NCBI RefSeq assembly: GCF_026968045.1
Contig: NZ_JAPVBQ010000001.1
Span: 1,005,238 to 1,069,237 of the forward strand
DNA from: Modestobacter sp. VKM Ac-2977
GTDB taxonomy: Bacteria > Actinomycetota > Actinomycetes > Mycobacteriales > Geodermatophilaceae
Reading direction: 5' to 3'
Length of the DNA stretch: 64,000 bases
The position numbers were made by a program, and so were the translations under genes. Below the pieces are notes generated by a model. The model was not told where the DNA came from, searched no databases, and saw nothing but the letters and a program-made list of their open reading frames with translations. Below, in pieces: positions 48,048 to 57,360 of the stretch (within the stretch, counting starts at the first letter, position 1; every line of letters starts with the position of its first letter).

Positions 48048-49123
48048 CCGCGCCGGAGGACGCCCACCGGCTCGCCGAGGCCGATGCCGAGGTCGATGCC
48101 GCCGTCGCCGACATGGTCCTGGCCGATGCCGCCGTGGTCGCCCACCGACTGTCGGCGGACTCGGCCCGGGCCGAGCAGCTGCGTGTTCGTGTCCTCGCCG
48201 TGCTGCGGGTGACCCACGCCCGGGTGCGCGGGCTGCCGCCGGCTGCGGCCCCGGCCGCCCAGCCCGACGTCGGCGCGGCCCGGGCCCGCACCGGCCTGCA
48301 CCCGGCGGAGTCGCTGCGGGTGGCCAGCCTGCTGTTCCAGCGGGCGCTGCCCGCGCTCGTCGCACACCACCGGGACGACGCCCTCCTCGGTGCCCGTTCG
48401 CCTGCCGAGCAGGTCGCGCTGGTCCTGCACCAGGTGATCGACGAGCTGGTCATCCCCGCCTCGGTCTCCTACGTCGACGTTCTGCTCGCCCGGATCAGCG
48501 ACGCCAACCGGGACGAGCGCCGCCGGGTCGCCCGCGACCTGCACGACCACACCAGCCACGGGATCGGTGCGGCGATGCAGGGCATCGACCTGGCCCTGCA
48601 CCTGCACGCCACCGGCCAGCCGCTGGCCGTCGACCGGTTGCGCACCACCCGGCAGCTGCTGCTGGACACGCTCAACGACGTGCGTGGCCTGGCCACCCGG
48701 CTGCGCGACGTGGTCGGGGACCGCTCCCTGGCCCAGGCGCTGCAGGAGTACCTGGACTTCACCGCCCCGGTCGGGCTGGAGGTGACGCTCACCGAGGACG
48801 GCGAGGAGGCGGCACCGCTGCCCGGCCACGTCAAGGAGGAGAGCTACCTCATCGTGCGCGAGGCGATCCGCAACTCGTTCCTGCACGGCCGCCGGGCGAC
48901 CCGGCTCGACGTCGTCGTCCGGGTCGCCGACGGGCAGCTGCAGGCCAGCGTGGCCGACGACGGCTCCGGCTTCGACCCCGCGGCGGTCGACGCCACCCGC
49001 AGCGTCGGGCTCTCGTCGGTGCGGGAGCGCGCCGAGGGCCTCGGTGGCGACGTGGCGGTGGAGACCGGGCCGGGCGGCGTCCGCCTCGTGCTGACCGTGC
49101 CGCTGCCCCGGGCCAACGCATGA
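48044..49123 (+). CDS. soluble sensor histidine kinase
   Basis: A 359-residue kinase without membrane helices. The N-terminal ~155 residues are helical and charged and match no domain I recognise. The HisKA_3 segment RRRVARDLHDHTSHG has His167 as the phospho-acceptor; the ATPase domain has IVREAIRNSFLHG (N box), ADDGSGFDP and GLSSVRERAEGLGG. It is coupled to UbiA upstream and the regulator downstream by 4-base overlaps. It must sense a cytosolic signal or another protein. Confidence 0.9.
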   Translation: MTAPEDAHRLAEADAEVDAAVADMVLADAAVVAHRLSADSARAEQLRVRVLAVLRVTHARVRGLPPAAAPAAQPDVGAARARTGLHPAESLRVASLLFQRALPALVAHHRDDALLGARSPAEQVALVLHQVIDELVIPASVSYVDVLLARISDANRDERRRVARDLHDHTSHGIGAAMQGIDLALHLHATGQPLAVDRLRTTRQLLLDTLNDVRGLATRLRDVVGDRSLAQALQEYLDFTAPVGLEVTLTEDGEEAAPLPGHVKEESYLIVREAIRNSFLHGRRATRLDVVVRVADGQLQASVADDGSGFDPAAVDATRSVGLSSVRERAEGLGGDVAVETGPGGVRLVLTVPLPRANA

Positions 49124-49779
49124 CCGGCGTCGAGCGCGGGCTCCGAGTGGTCCTGGTCGACGACCACCGGCTGTTCCGCGAGAGCCTGGGCGCGCTGCTG
49201 GCCGTGCACGAGGGCATCGAGGTGGTCGCGGAGGGAGCGAACGGGGAGGAGGCGGTGCGGCTGGCCCGCCAGCACCGGCCCGACGTGGTGCTGCTGGACG
49301 TCGAGATGCCCGGCCAGTCGGTGCTGACCTCCCTGGTCGAGATCCGCAGCGCCTCGCCGTCCACCCGCATCGTCGTCCTGACCATGCACGAGAACACCCC
49401 GCTGGCCCGCCAGCTGCTGCTCCGCGGCGCCTCCGCCTACCTGATCAAGACGATCGGGCACCACGAGCTGGTGGCGGCGATCCGGGCCGCCACCGACCGT
49501 GAGCAGGACCTGATCACCCTGTCGGTGTCCCGCGGTGGGCTGGCCGGCCTCACCTCGCAGGGTGGGCCGATGCTGTCCGAACGCGAGGTGGAGGTGCTCG
49601 CCCTCGTCGGCAAGGCGCGCTCCAACGCGGCGATCGCCACGGAGCTGCGGATCAGCGAGGGCACGGTGAAGCGGCACCTGAGCAACATCAACGCCAAGCT
49701 CGGCTCGACGTCCCGGCTGGACGCCGTGCGGCGGGCGACCCAGGCGCGGCTGCTGGCCCCCGGCCTCGGGGACGACTGA
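49120..49779 (+). CDS. LuxR/NarL-type response regulator
   Basis: A 219-residue regulator. The receiver has DDHRLFRESL, phospho-accepting Asp60 in LLDVEMPGQ and IKTIG at the lysine switch; the C-terminal LuxR helix-turn-helix is LSEREVEVLALVGKARSNAA and ISEGTVKRHLSNINAKL. It is the partner of the overlapping kinase gene. Its targets are not evident; the UbiA operon is a candidate. Confidence 0.93.
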   Translation: MTGVERGLRVVLVDDHRLFRESLGALLAVHEGIEVVAEGANGEEAVRLARQHRPDVVLLDVEMPGQSVLTSLVEIRSASPSTRIVVLTMHENTPLARQLLLRGASAYLIKTIGHHELVAAIRAATDREQDLITLSVSRGGLAGLTSQGGPMLSEREVEVLALVGKARSNAAIATELRISEGTVKRHLSNINAKLGSTSRLDAVRRATQARLLAPGLGDD

Positions 49780-49838
49780 GGAAGGACCCCGTCCTCCCCA
49801 CCCCTCGCGAGCTCGCCGGCGGTGCCCTGGACGGGGCC
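49777..49838. repeat. dispersed intergenic repeat, copy 2
   Basis: Starts at the regulator stop (TGAGGAAGGACCCC). CCCCGTCC (49787-49794) pairs perfectly with GGACGGGG (49829-49836), and the interior holds CTCGCGAG and GCTCGC. It ends at the convergent stop of the next gene, so it may serve as a bidirectional terminator. See copy 1 at 46644. Confidence 0.6.
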
Positions 49839-49839
49839 G

Positions 49840-50445
49840 TCAGGGCAGTCGATGGCCCAGGGCGTCGGCGACCGCGGCGGGGTCGCGCACCCAGCCGGTG
49901 AACGCCTTCGGCGTCTCGCCGTCGGGGTCCAGGTGCCGGACGCTGATCCGCTGCCGACCCGGCCACCAGCCGCCGCGCCGCTTGGCCTTCGGCCAGTCGG
50001 CCGGAGGTGCGCCCGGCGCCACCTCGCGGACCAGCACCAGCGGGACCACCCCGAAGGACGACGTCTGCCGCAGCCCGGCGATGTCGGTGGAGACGGCGAA
50101 GTCGGAGACGGTGAACCGGCCGGTCGACACGATCAGCACGAGCAGCCCGAGCCCGAGGGCGATCGGTGCCTCCGCGGCGGCCGCGGCGCTGCCGTCCCGC
50201 CAGCCCAGGAAGCCCAGCCAGGCTGCGACGGCGAGCACGGTCAGCGTGATGACCAGCGGCGAGGCGGGGTCGTACTGCCAGTACCGCAGCGGCCGCGGGG
50301 TCACCGTGACGTGCCGCTTGGGCCCGCGGCGGGCCAGGTAGCCGTAGCTGGTGACCTGGTCGATGTGCCGCTCACGGTCCCGGGCGGCCTGCACGACCAG
50401 GGGCTCGCCGTTGTCTCGTCGGGACCGGGATGGCATGCCCGCCAT
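49840..50445 (-). CDS. membrane protein of unknown function
   Basis: A 201-residue protein with two adjacent hydrophobic helices (PLVITLTVLAVAAWLGFLGW and APIALGLGLLVLIVS, about residues 63-105) followed by a beta-rich cytosolic domain (FTVSDFAVSTDIAGLR, ISVRHLDPDG) that resembles a bacterial PH-like domain. The N-terminus is basic. I do not recognise a named family. It is divergent from era with 67 bases between starts. Confidence 0.7.
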   Translation of the reverse strand: MAGMPSRSRRDNGEPLVVQAARDRERHIDQVTSYGYLARRGPKRHVTVTPRPLRYWQYDPASPLVITLTVLAVAAWLGFLGWRDGSAAAAAEAPIALGLGLLVLIVSTGRFTVSDFAVSTDIAGLRQTSSFGVVPLVLVREVAPGAPPADWPKAKRRGGWWPGRQRISVRHLDPDGETPKAFTGWVRDPAAVADALGHRLP

Positions 50446-50512
50446 GATCGCAGGACGGCGTCCCGTGCCGGTCGCAGCAGTGCTGTCGGTGCGCAGTGGG
50501 AGACTGGACGGC

Positions 50513-51430
50513 GTGACCTCCTCCGATCAGCCGCCGTACCGCAGCGGCTTCGCCTGCCTGGTCGGCCGGCCCAACGCGGGCAAGACCACGCTGACGAACG
50601 CCCTGGTCGGCGAGAAGGTCGGCATCGTCAGCAACCGGCCGCAGACCACCCGGCACGCCATCCGCGGGGTGGTGCACCGGCCGGCCGGCCAGCTGGTGCT
50701 GGTCGACACCCCGGGGCTGCACAAGCCCAAGAGCCTGCTCGGCCAGCGGCTCAACGACGTCGTCCGCGACACCCTGTCCGAGGTCGACGTCATCGTCTTC
50801 TGCATCCCCGCCGACCAGCCCGTCGGCACCGGCGACGCCTTCATCGCCCGGCAGCTCAAGGAGGTCTCCACCCCGATCGTGCTGGTGGTCACCAAGACCG
50901 ACGCGGCCAGCAAGAAGGCCATCACCCAGCAGCTCGTGGCGGCCAGCAAGCTGGTCGAGGCGCGCGAGATCGTGCCGGTCAGCGCGGTCGCCGGTGACCA
51001 GGTCACGCTGCTGGAGGACCTGCTGATCGGCATGCTGCCCGAGGGGCCGCCGATGTACCCCGACGAGCAGACCACCGACGAGGACGTCGAGCGGCAGATC
51101 ACCGAGCTGGTGCGCGAGGCCGCCCTGGAGAAGGTGCGCCAGGAGGTGCCGCACTCCCTCGCCGTCACCGTGGAGGAGATGCACCGCAAGCCCGACCCGC
51201 GCGACCCCGACGCGGTGTTCACCGAGATCCACGCACTGCTGCACGTCGAGCGCCGCAGTCAGAAGCCGATGCTGCTGGGCAAGGGCGGGCAGACGATCAA
51301 GGCGATCGGCAGTGAGGCCCGGGTCGGGCTGGAGACGCTCCTCGGCGGCCGGGTGCACCTGGCCCTGCACGTCACCGTGCTGGGGGAGTGGCAGGACGAC
51401 CCGAAGAAGCTCAACCGGCTGGGCTATTGA
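50513..51430 (+). CDS. era: GTPase Era
   Basis: A 305-residue GTPase that binds 16S rRNA near its 3' end during 30S assembly. G1 VGRPNAGKTTL near residue 17, G2 QTTRHAIRG, G3 DTPGLHKP, G4 TKTD; a C-terminal KH domain contains LGKGGQTIKAIG. GTG 50513 is chosen; GAGACT (50500-50505) lies 7 bases upstream. recO and uppS follow closely. Confidence 0.97.
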   Translation: MTSSDQPPYRSGFACLVGRPNAGKTTLTNALVGEKVGIVSNRPQTTRHAIRGVVHRPAGQLVLVDTPGLHKPKSLLGQRLNDVVRDTLSEVDVIVFCIPADQPVGTGDAFIARQLKEVSTPIVLVVTKTDAASKKAITQQLVAASKLVEAREIVPVSAVAGDQVTLLEDLLIGMLPEGPPMYPDEQTTDEDVERQITELVREAALEKVRQEVPHSLAVTVEEMHRKPDPRDPDAVFTEIHALLHVERRSQKPMLLGKGGQTIKAIGSEARVGLETLLGGRVHLALHVTVLGEWQDDPKKLNRLGY

Positions 51431-51437
51431 GGTCCTC

Positions 51438-52184
51438 GTGAGCACCACCCCGCAGGCGCTCTACCGGGACGAGGGCATCGTGCTGCGCACCCAGAAGCTG
51501 GGTGAGGCCGACCGGATCGTCACCGTGCTCACCCGGCGCACCGGCAAGGTGCGCGCGGTCGCCAAGGGCGTGCGGCGCACCAAGAGCAAGTTCGGTGCGC
51601 GGCTGGAGCCGTTCAGCCACGTCGACCTGCAGCTCTACACCGGCCGCAACCTCGACATCGTCAGCCAGGCCGAGTCGATCCGGTCCTACGGCACCGAGAT
51701 CGTCGGCGACTACCGCGCCTACACCGCCGGCACCGCCGTGCTGGAGACGGCCGACCGGCTGACGGTGGAGGAGAAGGAGCCGTCGCTGCGGATGTTCCTG
51801 CTGGTCGTCGGGGCGCTGCGCACGCTGGCCGAGGGGGTCAAGCCGGCCCCGCTCGTGCTGGACGCGTTCCTGCTCCGGGCGATGTCGGTCGCCGGCTGGG
51901 AGCCCGCGCTGGGCGACTGCGCCCGCTGCGGCGAGGCCGGCCCGCACCGGCACTTCTCCGTCCCGGCCGGGGGCACGGTCTGCCCGTCCTGCCGGCCCAC
52001 CGGCTCGGCGATGCCCAGCCCGGTCACCATCGAACTGCTGGAGGCGCTGTTGTCCGGGGACTGGGGGCGGGCCGAGGCCAGCCTGGGCACCAACCGGCGG
52101 GAGGGCAGCGGCCTGGTCGCGGCCCTGCTGCAGTGGCACCTGGAGCGCGGCCTGCGCTCGCTGCCGCTGGTGGACCGCACATGA
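51438..52184 (+). CDS. recO: DNA repair protein RecO
   Basis: A 248-residue mediator that loads RecA onto single-stranded DNA with RecF and RecR. The N-terminal OB fold reads [20 protein letters not shown] (short form [10 protein letters not shown]), and the zinc site has CARC near residue 158 and CPSC near 178. It starts 7 bases after era and overlaps uppS by ATGA. Confidence 0.96.
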   Translation: MSTTPQALYRDEGIVLRTQKLGEADRIVTVLTRRTGKVRAVAKGVRRTKSKFGARLEPFSHVDLQLYTGRNLDIVSQAESIRSYGTEIVGDYRAYTAGTAVLETADRLTVEEKEPSLRMFLLVVGALRTLAEGVKPAPLVLDAFLLRAMSVAGWEPALGDCARCGEAGPHRHFSVPAGGTVCPSCRPTGSAMPSPVTIELLEALLSGDWGRAEASLGTNRREGSGLVAALLQWHLERGLRSLPLVDRT

Positions 52185-52945
52185 GGCGCGAGGTGAAGCA
52201 GCCCGACCCGCACCCCTCGGGCGCCACCCCGCCGGACATCCCGGCCGACAAGGTGCCGCAGCACGTGGCGATCGTGATGGACGGCAACGGCCGCTGGGCG
52301 AAGCAGCGCGGGCTGCCGCGCACCGCCGGGCACGAGGCGGGGGAGTCCTCGCTGTTCGACTGCGTCGAGGGCGCCATCGAGCTGGGCATCGGTGCGATCA
52401 GCGCCTACGCGTTCTCCACCGAGAACTGGCGGCGCAGCCCGGAGGAGGTCCGCTTCCTGATGGGCTTCAACCGCGACGTGATCCGCCGCCGCCGCGACGA
52501 GATGCACGAGCTCGGGGTGCGGGTGCGCTGGGCCGGGCGCCGTCCCAAGCTCTGGCGCAGCGTCATCAAGGAGCTCGAGGTCGCCGAGGAGCTGACGCAG
52601 GACAACGACGTCCTGACCCTCACCATGTGCGTCAACTACGGCGGCCGCGCCGAGATCGCCGACGCCGCCGCGGCGATCGCGCGCGAGGTGGCCGCCGGCC
52701 GGATCAAGCCGGACAAGGTCACCGAGGAGACGGTCGCCCGGTTCCTCGACGAGCCGGACATGCCCGACGTCGACCTGTTCGTACGCAGCTCGGGGGAGAA
52801 CCGCACCAGCAACTTCCTGCTGTGGCAGGCCGCCTACGCCGAACTGGTCTTCCTGGACACCCTGTGGCCGGACTTCGACCGCCGGCACCTGTGGCAGGCC
52901 TGCGAGGAGTACGCCAGCCGGCAGCGCCGCTTCGGCAGCGCCTGA
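52181..52945 (+). CDS. uppS: isoprenyl (polyprenyl) diphosphate synthase, cis type
   Basis: A 254-residue cis-prenyltransferase that makes the long-chain lipid carrier for cell-wall synthesis. The conserved MDGNGRWAK motif is near residue 36, FSTENW near 83 and the C-terminal [21 protein letters not shown] (short form [12 protein letters not shown]) near 210. In mycobacteria the homologue at this position makes decaprenyl diphosphate. ATG 52181 overlaps the recO stop. Confidence 0.95.
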   Translation: MRREVKQPDPHPSGATPPDIPADKVPQHVAIVMDGNGRWAKQRGLPRTAGHEAGESSLFDCVEGAIELGIGAISAYAFSTENWRRSPEEVRFLMGFNRDVIRRRRDEMHELGVRVRWAGRRPKLWRSVIKELEVAEELTQDNDVLTLTMCVNYGGRAEIADAAAAIAREVAAGRIKPDKVTEETVARFLDEPDMPDVDLFVRSSGENRTSNFLLWQAAYAELVFLDTLWPDFDRRHLWQACEEYASRQRRFGSA

Positions 52946-52955
52946 AGGAACTGCT

Positions 52956-53306
52956 TCAGGCGGGGTCGGGGGACTCAGCGGTGTGGCCGGCGTGGGCGAG
53001 GGCGTCCCGGACGATGTGCGCCACGTGCCCGTCGACCAGGCGGTAGTCGACCTCGCGGTGCCGGCGGACGCCGGTCACCAGGCCGGCGCCGCGCAGCACC
53101 CGCAGGTGCTGGGAGACCAGCGGCTGCGGCACGCCCAGCGCGTCGACCAGCTGGTGCACGCAGCGGGAACCGTGCTCGTCCAGCAGCGTCACGATCGACA
53201 TCCGCAACGGCGAGGCGAGCGCGGCCAGCAGCTCGCTGGCGGCCTGGACGTCGGCGGGGACGCTCCGGGACCCGGGCCGGGAGGACGGGGTCACGGACGT
53301 GGACAT
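52956..53306 (-). CDS. ArsR/SmtB-family metal-sensing repressor
   Basis: A 116-residue winged-helix repressor. The recognition region is PQPLVSQHLRVLRGAGLV. The last helix carries Asp-x-His, then two further histidines (DGHVAHIVRDALAHAGH), the alpha-5 zinc site of SmtB-type sensors. In mycobacteria SmtB lies here together with Zur; no zur gene is next to this copy. The ATG at 53306 is chosen by family length. An imperfect palindrome in front of it is a likely operator and is shared with the divergent gene. Confidence 0.9.
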   Translation of the reverse strand: MSTSVTPSSRPGSRSVPADVQAASELLAALASPLRMSIVTLLDEHGSRCVHQLVDALGVPQPLVSQHLRVLRGAGLVTGVRRHREVDYRLVDGHVAHIVRDALAHAGHTAESPDPA

Positions 53307-53326
53307 GGCACCATGGTCCGAGCGCC

Positions 53327-53341
53327 TGAGAACGGTTGTCA
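53327..53341. promoter_or_regulatory. probable ArsR/SmtB operator
   Basis: TGAGAACGGTTGTCA is an imperfect palindrome (TGA.AAC...TT.TCA) between the divergent arsR and monooxygenase-like genes, 20 bases from the arsR start. Position and form fit an SmtB-type site. Confidence 0.45.
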
Positions 53342-53372
53342 ACTCTTGTCGCGTCGAGGAGAGAGGTGCCCG

Positions 53373-53648
53373 GTGTTCGCCGTGACCCGCCTGCGCGTCC
53401 CCGCCGACGACGTCCCCGCCTTCCTGGCCGCCGCCGGCGAGCTGCTCGCCGCCCTCCAGGCCCGCCCCGGCTTCCTCGATGGCGAGCTGGGCCGCGCCGC
53501 CGACGACCCGCAGCTGTTCGCGCTCTGCACCCGCTGGGACGGCGTCGGGGCCTACCGCCGGGGCCTGTCCGCGGCCGAGGTGAAGATCGCCGGCGCGCCG
53601 GTGTGGGTGCATGCCCTCGACGAGCCAGGCGTCTACCTCACCGACTGA
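53373..53648 (+). CDS. antibiotic biosynthesis monooxygenase (ABM) domain protein
   Basis: A 91-residue ferredoxin-like protein. It has the ABM pattern: an opening strand TRLRVPADDVPAF, the helix FLAAAGELLAALQ, then GFLDGELGRAADDPQLFALCTRWD (short form FALCTRWD) and the late AYRRGLSA helix. Such proteins include heme or quinol monooxygenases, but many have no known activity. GTG 53373 follows GAGGAGAGAGG. It is divergent from arsR and may share its operator. Confidence 0.75.
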   Translation: MFAVTRLRVPADDVPAFLAAAGELLAALQARPGFLDGELGRAADDPQLFALCTRWDGVGAYRRGLSAAEVKIAGAPVWVHALDEPGVYLTD

Positions 53649-53711
53649 CCCAGGCCAGCCCGGGCTGGCAGCCGGGGAGTAGCCGGGCGCCGGCCGGGGC
53701 AGGACTGCCCG

Positions 53712-54149
53712 GTGGACGTGCTGGCGGTAGAAGAGACCGGGTTCCCCCATTCCTTCCTCTCGGAGGACCTGCTGCGGAGCTACGTCAACCTGTTCATCCG
53801 GCTGGTCGAGGCCGCCGGGGCGATCGTGATCTTCGTCGGTGCGGTGATCGCCGCGGTCCAGTTCGTCCGTGCGGCCGTGCGTGGCCGGCACCGCGACGAG
53901 TTCGTCCGGGTCCGGCTGGGGCTGGCCCGCTACCTGCTGCTCGGGCTGGAGTTCCAGCTGGCCAGCGACGTCCTGCGCACCGCCATCGCGCCGTCGTTCG
54001 CCGAGATCGGCAAGCTCGCCGCGATCGCGGCCATCCGGACCGCGCTGAACTACTTCCTGGGCAAGGAGATCGCCGAGGAACGCGAAGAGGTCGAGAAGAA
54101 CGAGGACAGGGACCGCGAGGGTGACCGCGCCGGCGGTGACCGGACGTGA
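53712..54149 (+). CDS. DUF1622 family membrane protein
   Basis: A 145-residue protein with three hydrophobic helices: LVEAAGAIVIFVGAVIAAVQF, LARYLLLGLEFQLASDVL and the weaker KLAAIAAIRTALNYFLG (positions about 30-50, 70-90, 100-118). The arrangement is that of the DUF1622 family. The C-terminal 25 residues are highly charged (EEREEVEKNEDRD). It is followed by another small membrane protein gene that starts just after its stop. The function of the family is unknown to me. Confidence 0.75.
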   Translation: MDVLAVEETGFPHSFLSEDLLRSYVNLFIRLVEAAGAIVIFVGAVIAAVQFVRAAVRGRHRDEFVRVRLGLARYLLLGLEFQLASDVLRTAIAPSFAEIGKLAAIAAIRTALNYFLGKEIAEEREEVEKNEDRDREGDRAGGDRT

Positions 54150-54165
54150 ACCGGGGCGAGCCCGC

Positions 54166-54429
54166 ATGAGCGCGTTGCTGGAGGACGCCGCACTGCTGGT
54201 GGCCGTGCTGGGCCTGGTCTCCGGCCTGATCACGCTGGTGCGGTTGCGCGACGTCCTGCTGGCGTTCGGCGTCCTGCTGGACTTCCTGATCGCCGCCGGC
54301 CTGATCCGGCTCGCCGGCGAGCTCACGTTCCGCGGCCTGGTCGGCGTCGCCCTGGTGATCGCCGTCCGGAAGCTGGTGATGCACGCGCTGGGGGCGGATC
54401 GACGGGTGCCGACCGTCGCAGAGAGCTGA
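54166..54429 (+). CDS. small membrane protein
   Basis: An 87-residue protein with three closely spaced hydrophobic helices ([38 protein letters not shown] and [15 protein letters not shown]). ATG 54166 is preferred to GTG 54121, which would overlap the DUF1622 gene by 29 bases; GGGGCGAG is upstream of the ATG. The two membrane proteins are likely to work together. No further function can be seen. Confidence 0.65.
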   Translation: MSALLEDAALLVAVLGLVSGLITLVRLRDVLLAFGVLLDFLIAAGLIRLAGELTFRGLVGVALVIAVRKLVMHALGADRRVPTVAES

Positions 54430-54461
54430 CGCCCGTGGCCGGGCGCCGGCGCACCGGCGGC

Positions 54462-54467
54462 TAACGT
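54462..54467 (+). promoter_or_regulatory. -10 box of glyS
   Basis: TAACGT, 41 bases before the GTG start. Unlike its neighbours, glyS would have a leader with a ribosome binding site (GGATGGAG). Confidence 0.4.
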
Positions 54468-54508
54468 CTGGGGGTCACTCGCCGACACCCCAGCCGGATG
54501 GAGCCCCC

Positions 54509-55921
<1,413 letters not shown>

Positions 55922-55978
55922 CACCGCGGCCGGGCTGTCGTCTCGGGCCGGGCCGGTCGTCCCAGGCCCGGCCCGCCC

Positions 55979-55988
55979 GGCTCAACCC
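55979..55988 (+). repeat. GGCTCAACCC repeat unit, left of the AbiEi/DUF559 gene
   Basis: One of several copies of GGCTCAACCC that flank the gene at 56024-57124. Other exact copies are at 56021-56030 and 57278-57287, an inverted copy is at 55999-56008, and one-base variants are at 57236-57245 and 57298-57307. Confidence 0.6.
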
Positions 55989-55991
55989 GGG

Positions 55992-56036
55992 GGCGGAGGG
56001 GTTGAGCCGCGTGCGCCCGCGGCTCAACCCTCCGCC
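55992..56036. terminator. hairpin between glyS and the AbiEi/DUF559 gene
   Basis: Arms 55992-56011 and 56018-56036 form a 19-bp stem with one bulged G and a 6-base loop. It lies between convergent genes and overlaps the last codons of the minus-strand gene. It contains two copies of the flanking repeat in inverted orientation. Confidence 0.65.
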
Positions 56037-57124
56037 GTCCGGGTCAACCCGGGCCCGGGCGTTCCGATGCGGTCGTCGGCCCGGGGCAACCAGCCGTCGT
56101 CCCCGGTGTCCTCGGTGCGGGGCCGGCCCTCGGCCCGGGGCACCTCGCGGAACTCCCGGACCTCGGGGCCCGGCCGCGCCAGCGAACGACGCACCTGCTG
56201 GTCGAGAGCGCGCCGTCCCCCGGCCAGGTCGTCGGTGGCGACCCGGACGAACTGGATGCCCAGCGACCGCAGCAGGTCCTCGTCCCGCTTCTCCCGCCAC
56301 AACTCCTCCTCGGGGGTGCGCCCGAAGGACGGCCGGCGGTACTTGACCTGACCGTCGAACTCGACCGCCAGCGCCGGCCCCGAGTACCAACCGTCGGCGA
56401 CCTTCACCAGCCGTCCGCCGACCCACAGCTCGACCTGCGGGACGAACGGCGGCAGGCCCAGCGCGGCGAAGCTGAGTCGGCCGTGCGTCTCCAGCCACGA
56501 CTCGGCGCGACCGTCGGCGAGCGCGACGGCACGGACCGCGCGGGGGATGCCCGGCACGTACGCCTGACGGTCCAGCACCCGGGCCAACTCCTGCCGAGTG
56601 GTCAGCCCGCGGAGCAGTGCAGCATCGACGGCGGCGACGGCGTGCACCTCCGGCCAGGCCCTGGCGGCGTCGACCAGGGTGCGGGCGGCCGTGGTGACCC
56701 GGTAGGCGCCGCGGACGGTCACCTCGTCGTCCGGCAGGGTGGCCCGGGTCATCAGCCACCCGCGCCCACGTCGCCACCGGTGCGGATCGGTCAGCTCCAC
56801 CACCGACACGGCCGACCGTGGTCGAGGCAGCCCCCAGATCCAAGCCGCGGTCGCGCCGCTCAGGACGGCGTCCGGCCGGCCCAACGCCGTGGTCAGCGCC
56901 AGCGCGTCCAGGCCGGGACGTCGTCCGGTGCGCTGGACCTCGGCGAGGTCCGCCGCGGTGACCAGGACGCCGGGCCGCAGCCGCACCCAACTGCCCCGAC
57001 GCACCGCGCTGGCGATCTCGGTCTTGGTGACCCCGGCGGCGCTGAGGTCTGCAGTGGTGACGATGCCCAGTCGGCGGCGACTGGGTTCGTCCAGGGCGAG
57101 CGGGACGGCGGGGGAGCGGAGCAC
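56024..57124 (-). CDS. AbiEi-antitoxin-like / DUF559 nuclease-fold protein
   Basis: A 366-residue protein in two parts. The N-terminal part (about 15-60) is the AbiEi-type helix-turn-helix seen in type IV antitoxins (GIVTTADLSAAGVTKTEIASA and RRGSWVRLRPGVLV). The C-terminal part (about 205-310) is a DUF559/Vsr-like nuclease fold: AESWLETHGRL, LAVEFDGQVKYR and WREKRDEDLLRSLGIQFVRV give the E...D...K-like pattern of PD-(D/E)XK enzymes. No AbiEii toxin is adjacent, so it is an orphan. The gene separates glyS from dusB and is bracketed by short repeats. The role is unknown. Confidence 0.8.
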   Translation of the reverse strand: MLRSPAVPLALDEPSRRRLGIVTTADLSAAGVTKTEIASAVRRGSWVRLRPGVLVTAADLAEVQRTGRRPGLDALALTTALGRPDAVLSGATAAWIWGLPRPRSAVSVVELTDPHRWRRGRGWLMTRATLPDDEVTVRGAYRVTTAARTLVDAARAWPEVHAVAAVDAALLRGLTTRQELARVLDRQAYVPGIPRAVRAVALADGRAESWLETHGRLSFAALGLPPFVPQVELWVGGRLVKVADGWYSGPALAVEFDGQVKYRRPSFGRTPEEELWREKRDEDLLRSLGIQFVRVATDDLAGGRRALDQQVRRSLARPGPEVREFREVPRAEGRPRTEDTGDDGWLPRADDRIGTPGPGLTRTAEG

Positions 57125-57260
57125 GGTCCGAGGTTCCGCCCGGGGCCGGCCGGGAGGTGCCCGATCCGTGCGACCTGTGCACGGCCGACCGGGACGGGGA
57201 CGCTGGGCGGCACGGAGTTGGTGCTCTGCGCTAGCGGCTCGACCCGGCCTCCGCAGGGAA

Positions 57261-57307
57261 GAGCCGCGTGCGCTGCCGGCTCAACCCCGCCCCGCGCGGC
57301 TCAGCCC
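57261..57307 (+). repeat. repeat cluster right of the AbiEi/DUF559 gene
   Basis: Contains GAGCCGCGTGCGC (57261-57273), identical to 56004-56016 on the other side of the gene, followed by GGCTCAACCC (57278-57287) and GGCTCAGCCC (57298-57307). The rest of the 236-base interval between the gene and dusB shows only the dusB -10 box. Confidence 0.6.
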
Positions 57308-57347
57308 GGCGAATACGGCGTGAGGCCGGGCACACAGCCGAGCCACC

Positions 57348-57353
57348 TACCCT
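57348..57353 (+). promoter_or_regulatory. -10 box of dusB (leaderless)
   Basis: TACCCT, 7 bases before GTG 57361; it decides this start over the longer open frame from 57268. Confidence 0.5.
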
Positions 57354-57360
57354 GGACGTC

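Noticed and set aside
56024-57124. Complete type IV toxin-antitoxin system
   Set aside because: Only the AbiEi-like domain is present, fused to a DUF559 fold; neither side has an AbiEii nucleotidyltransferase.
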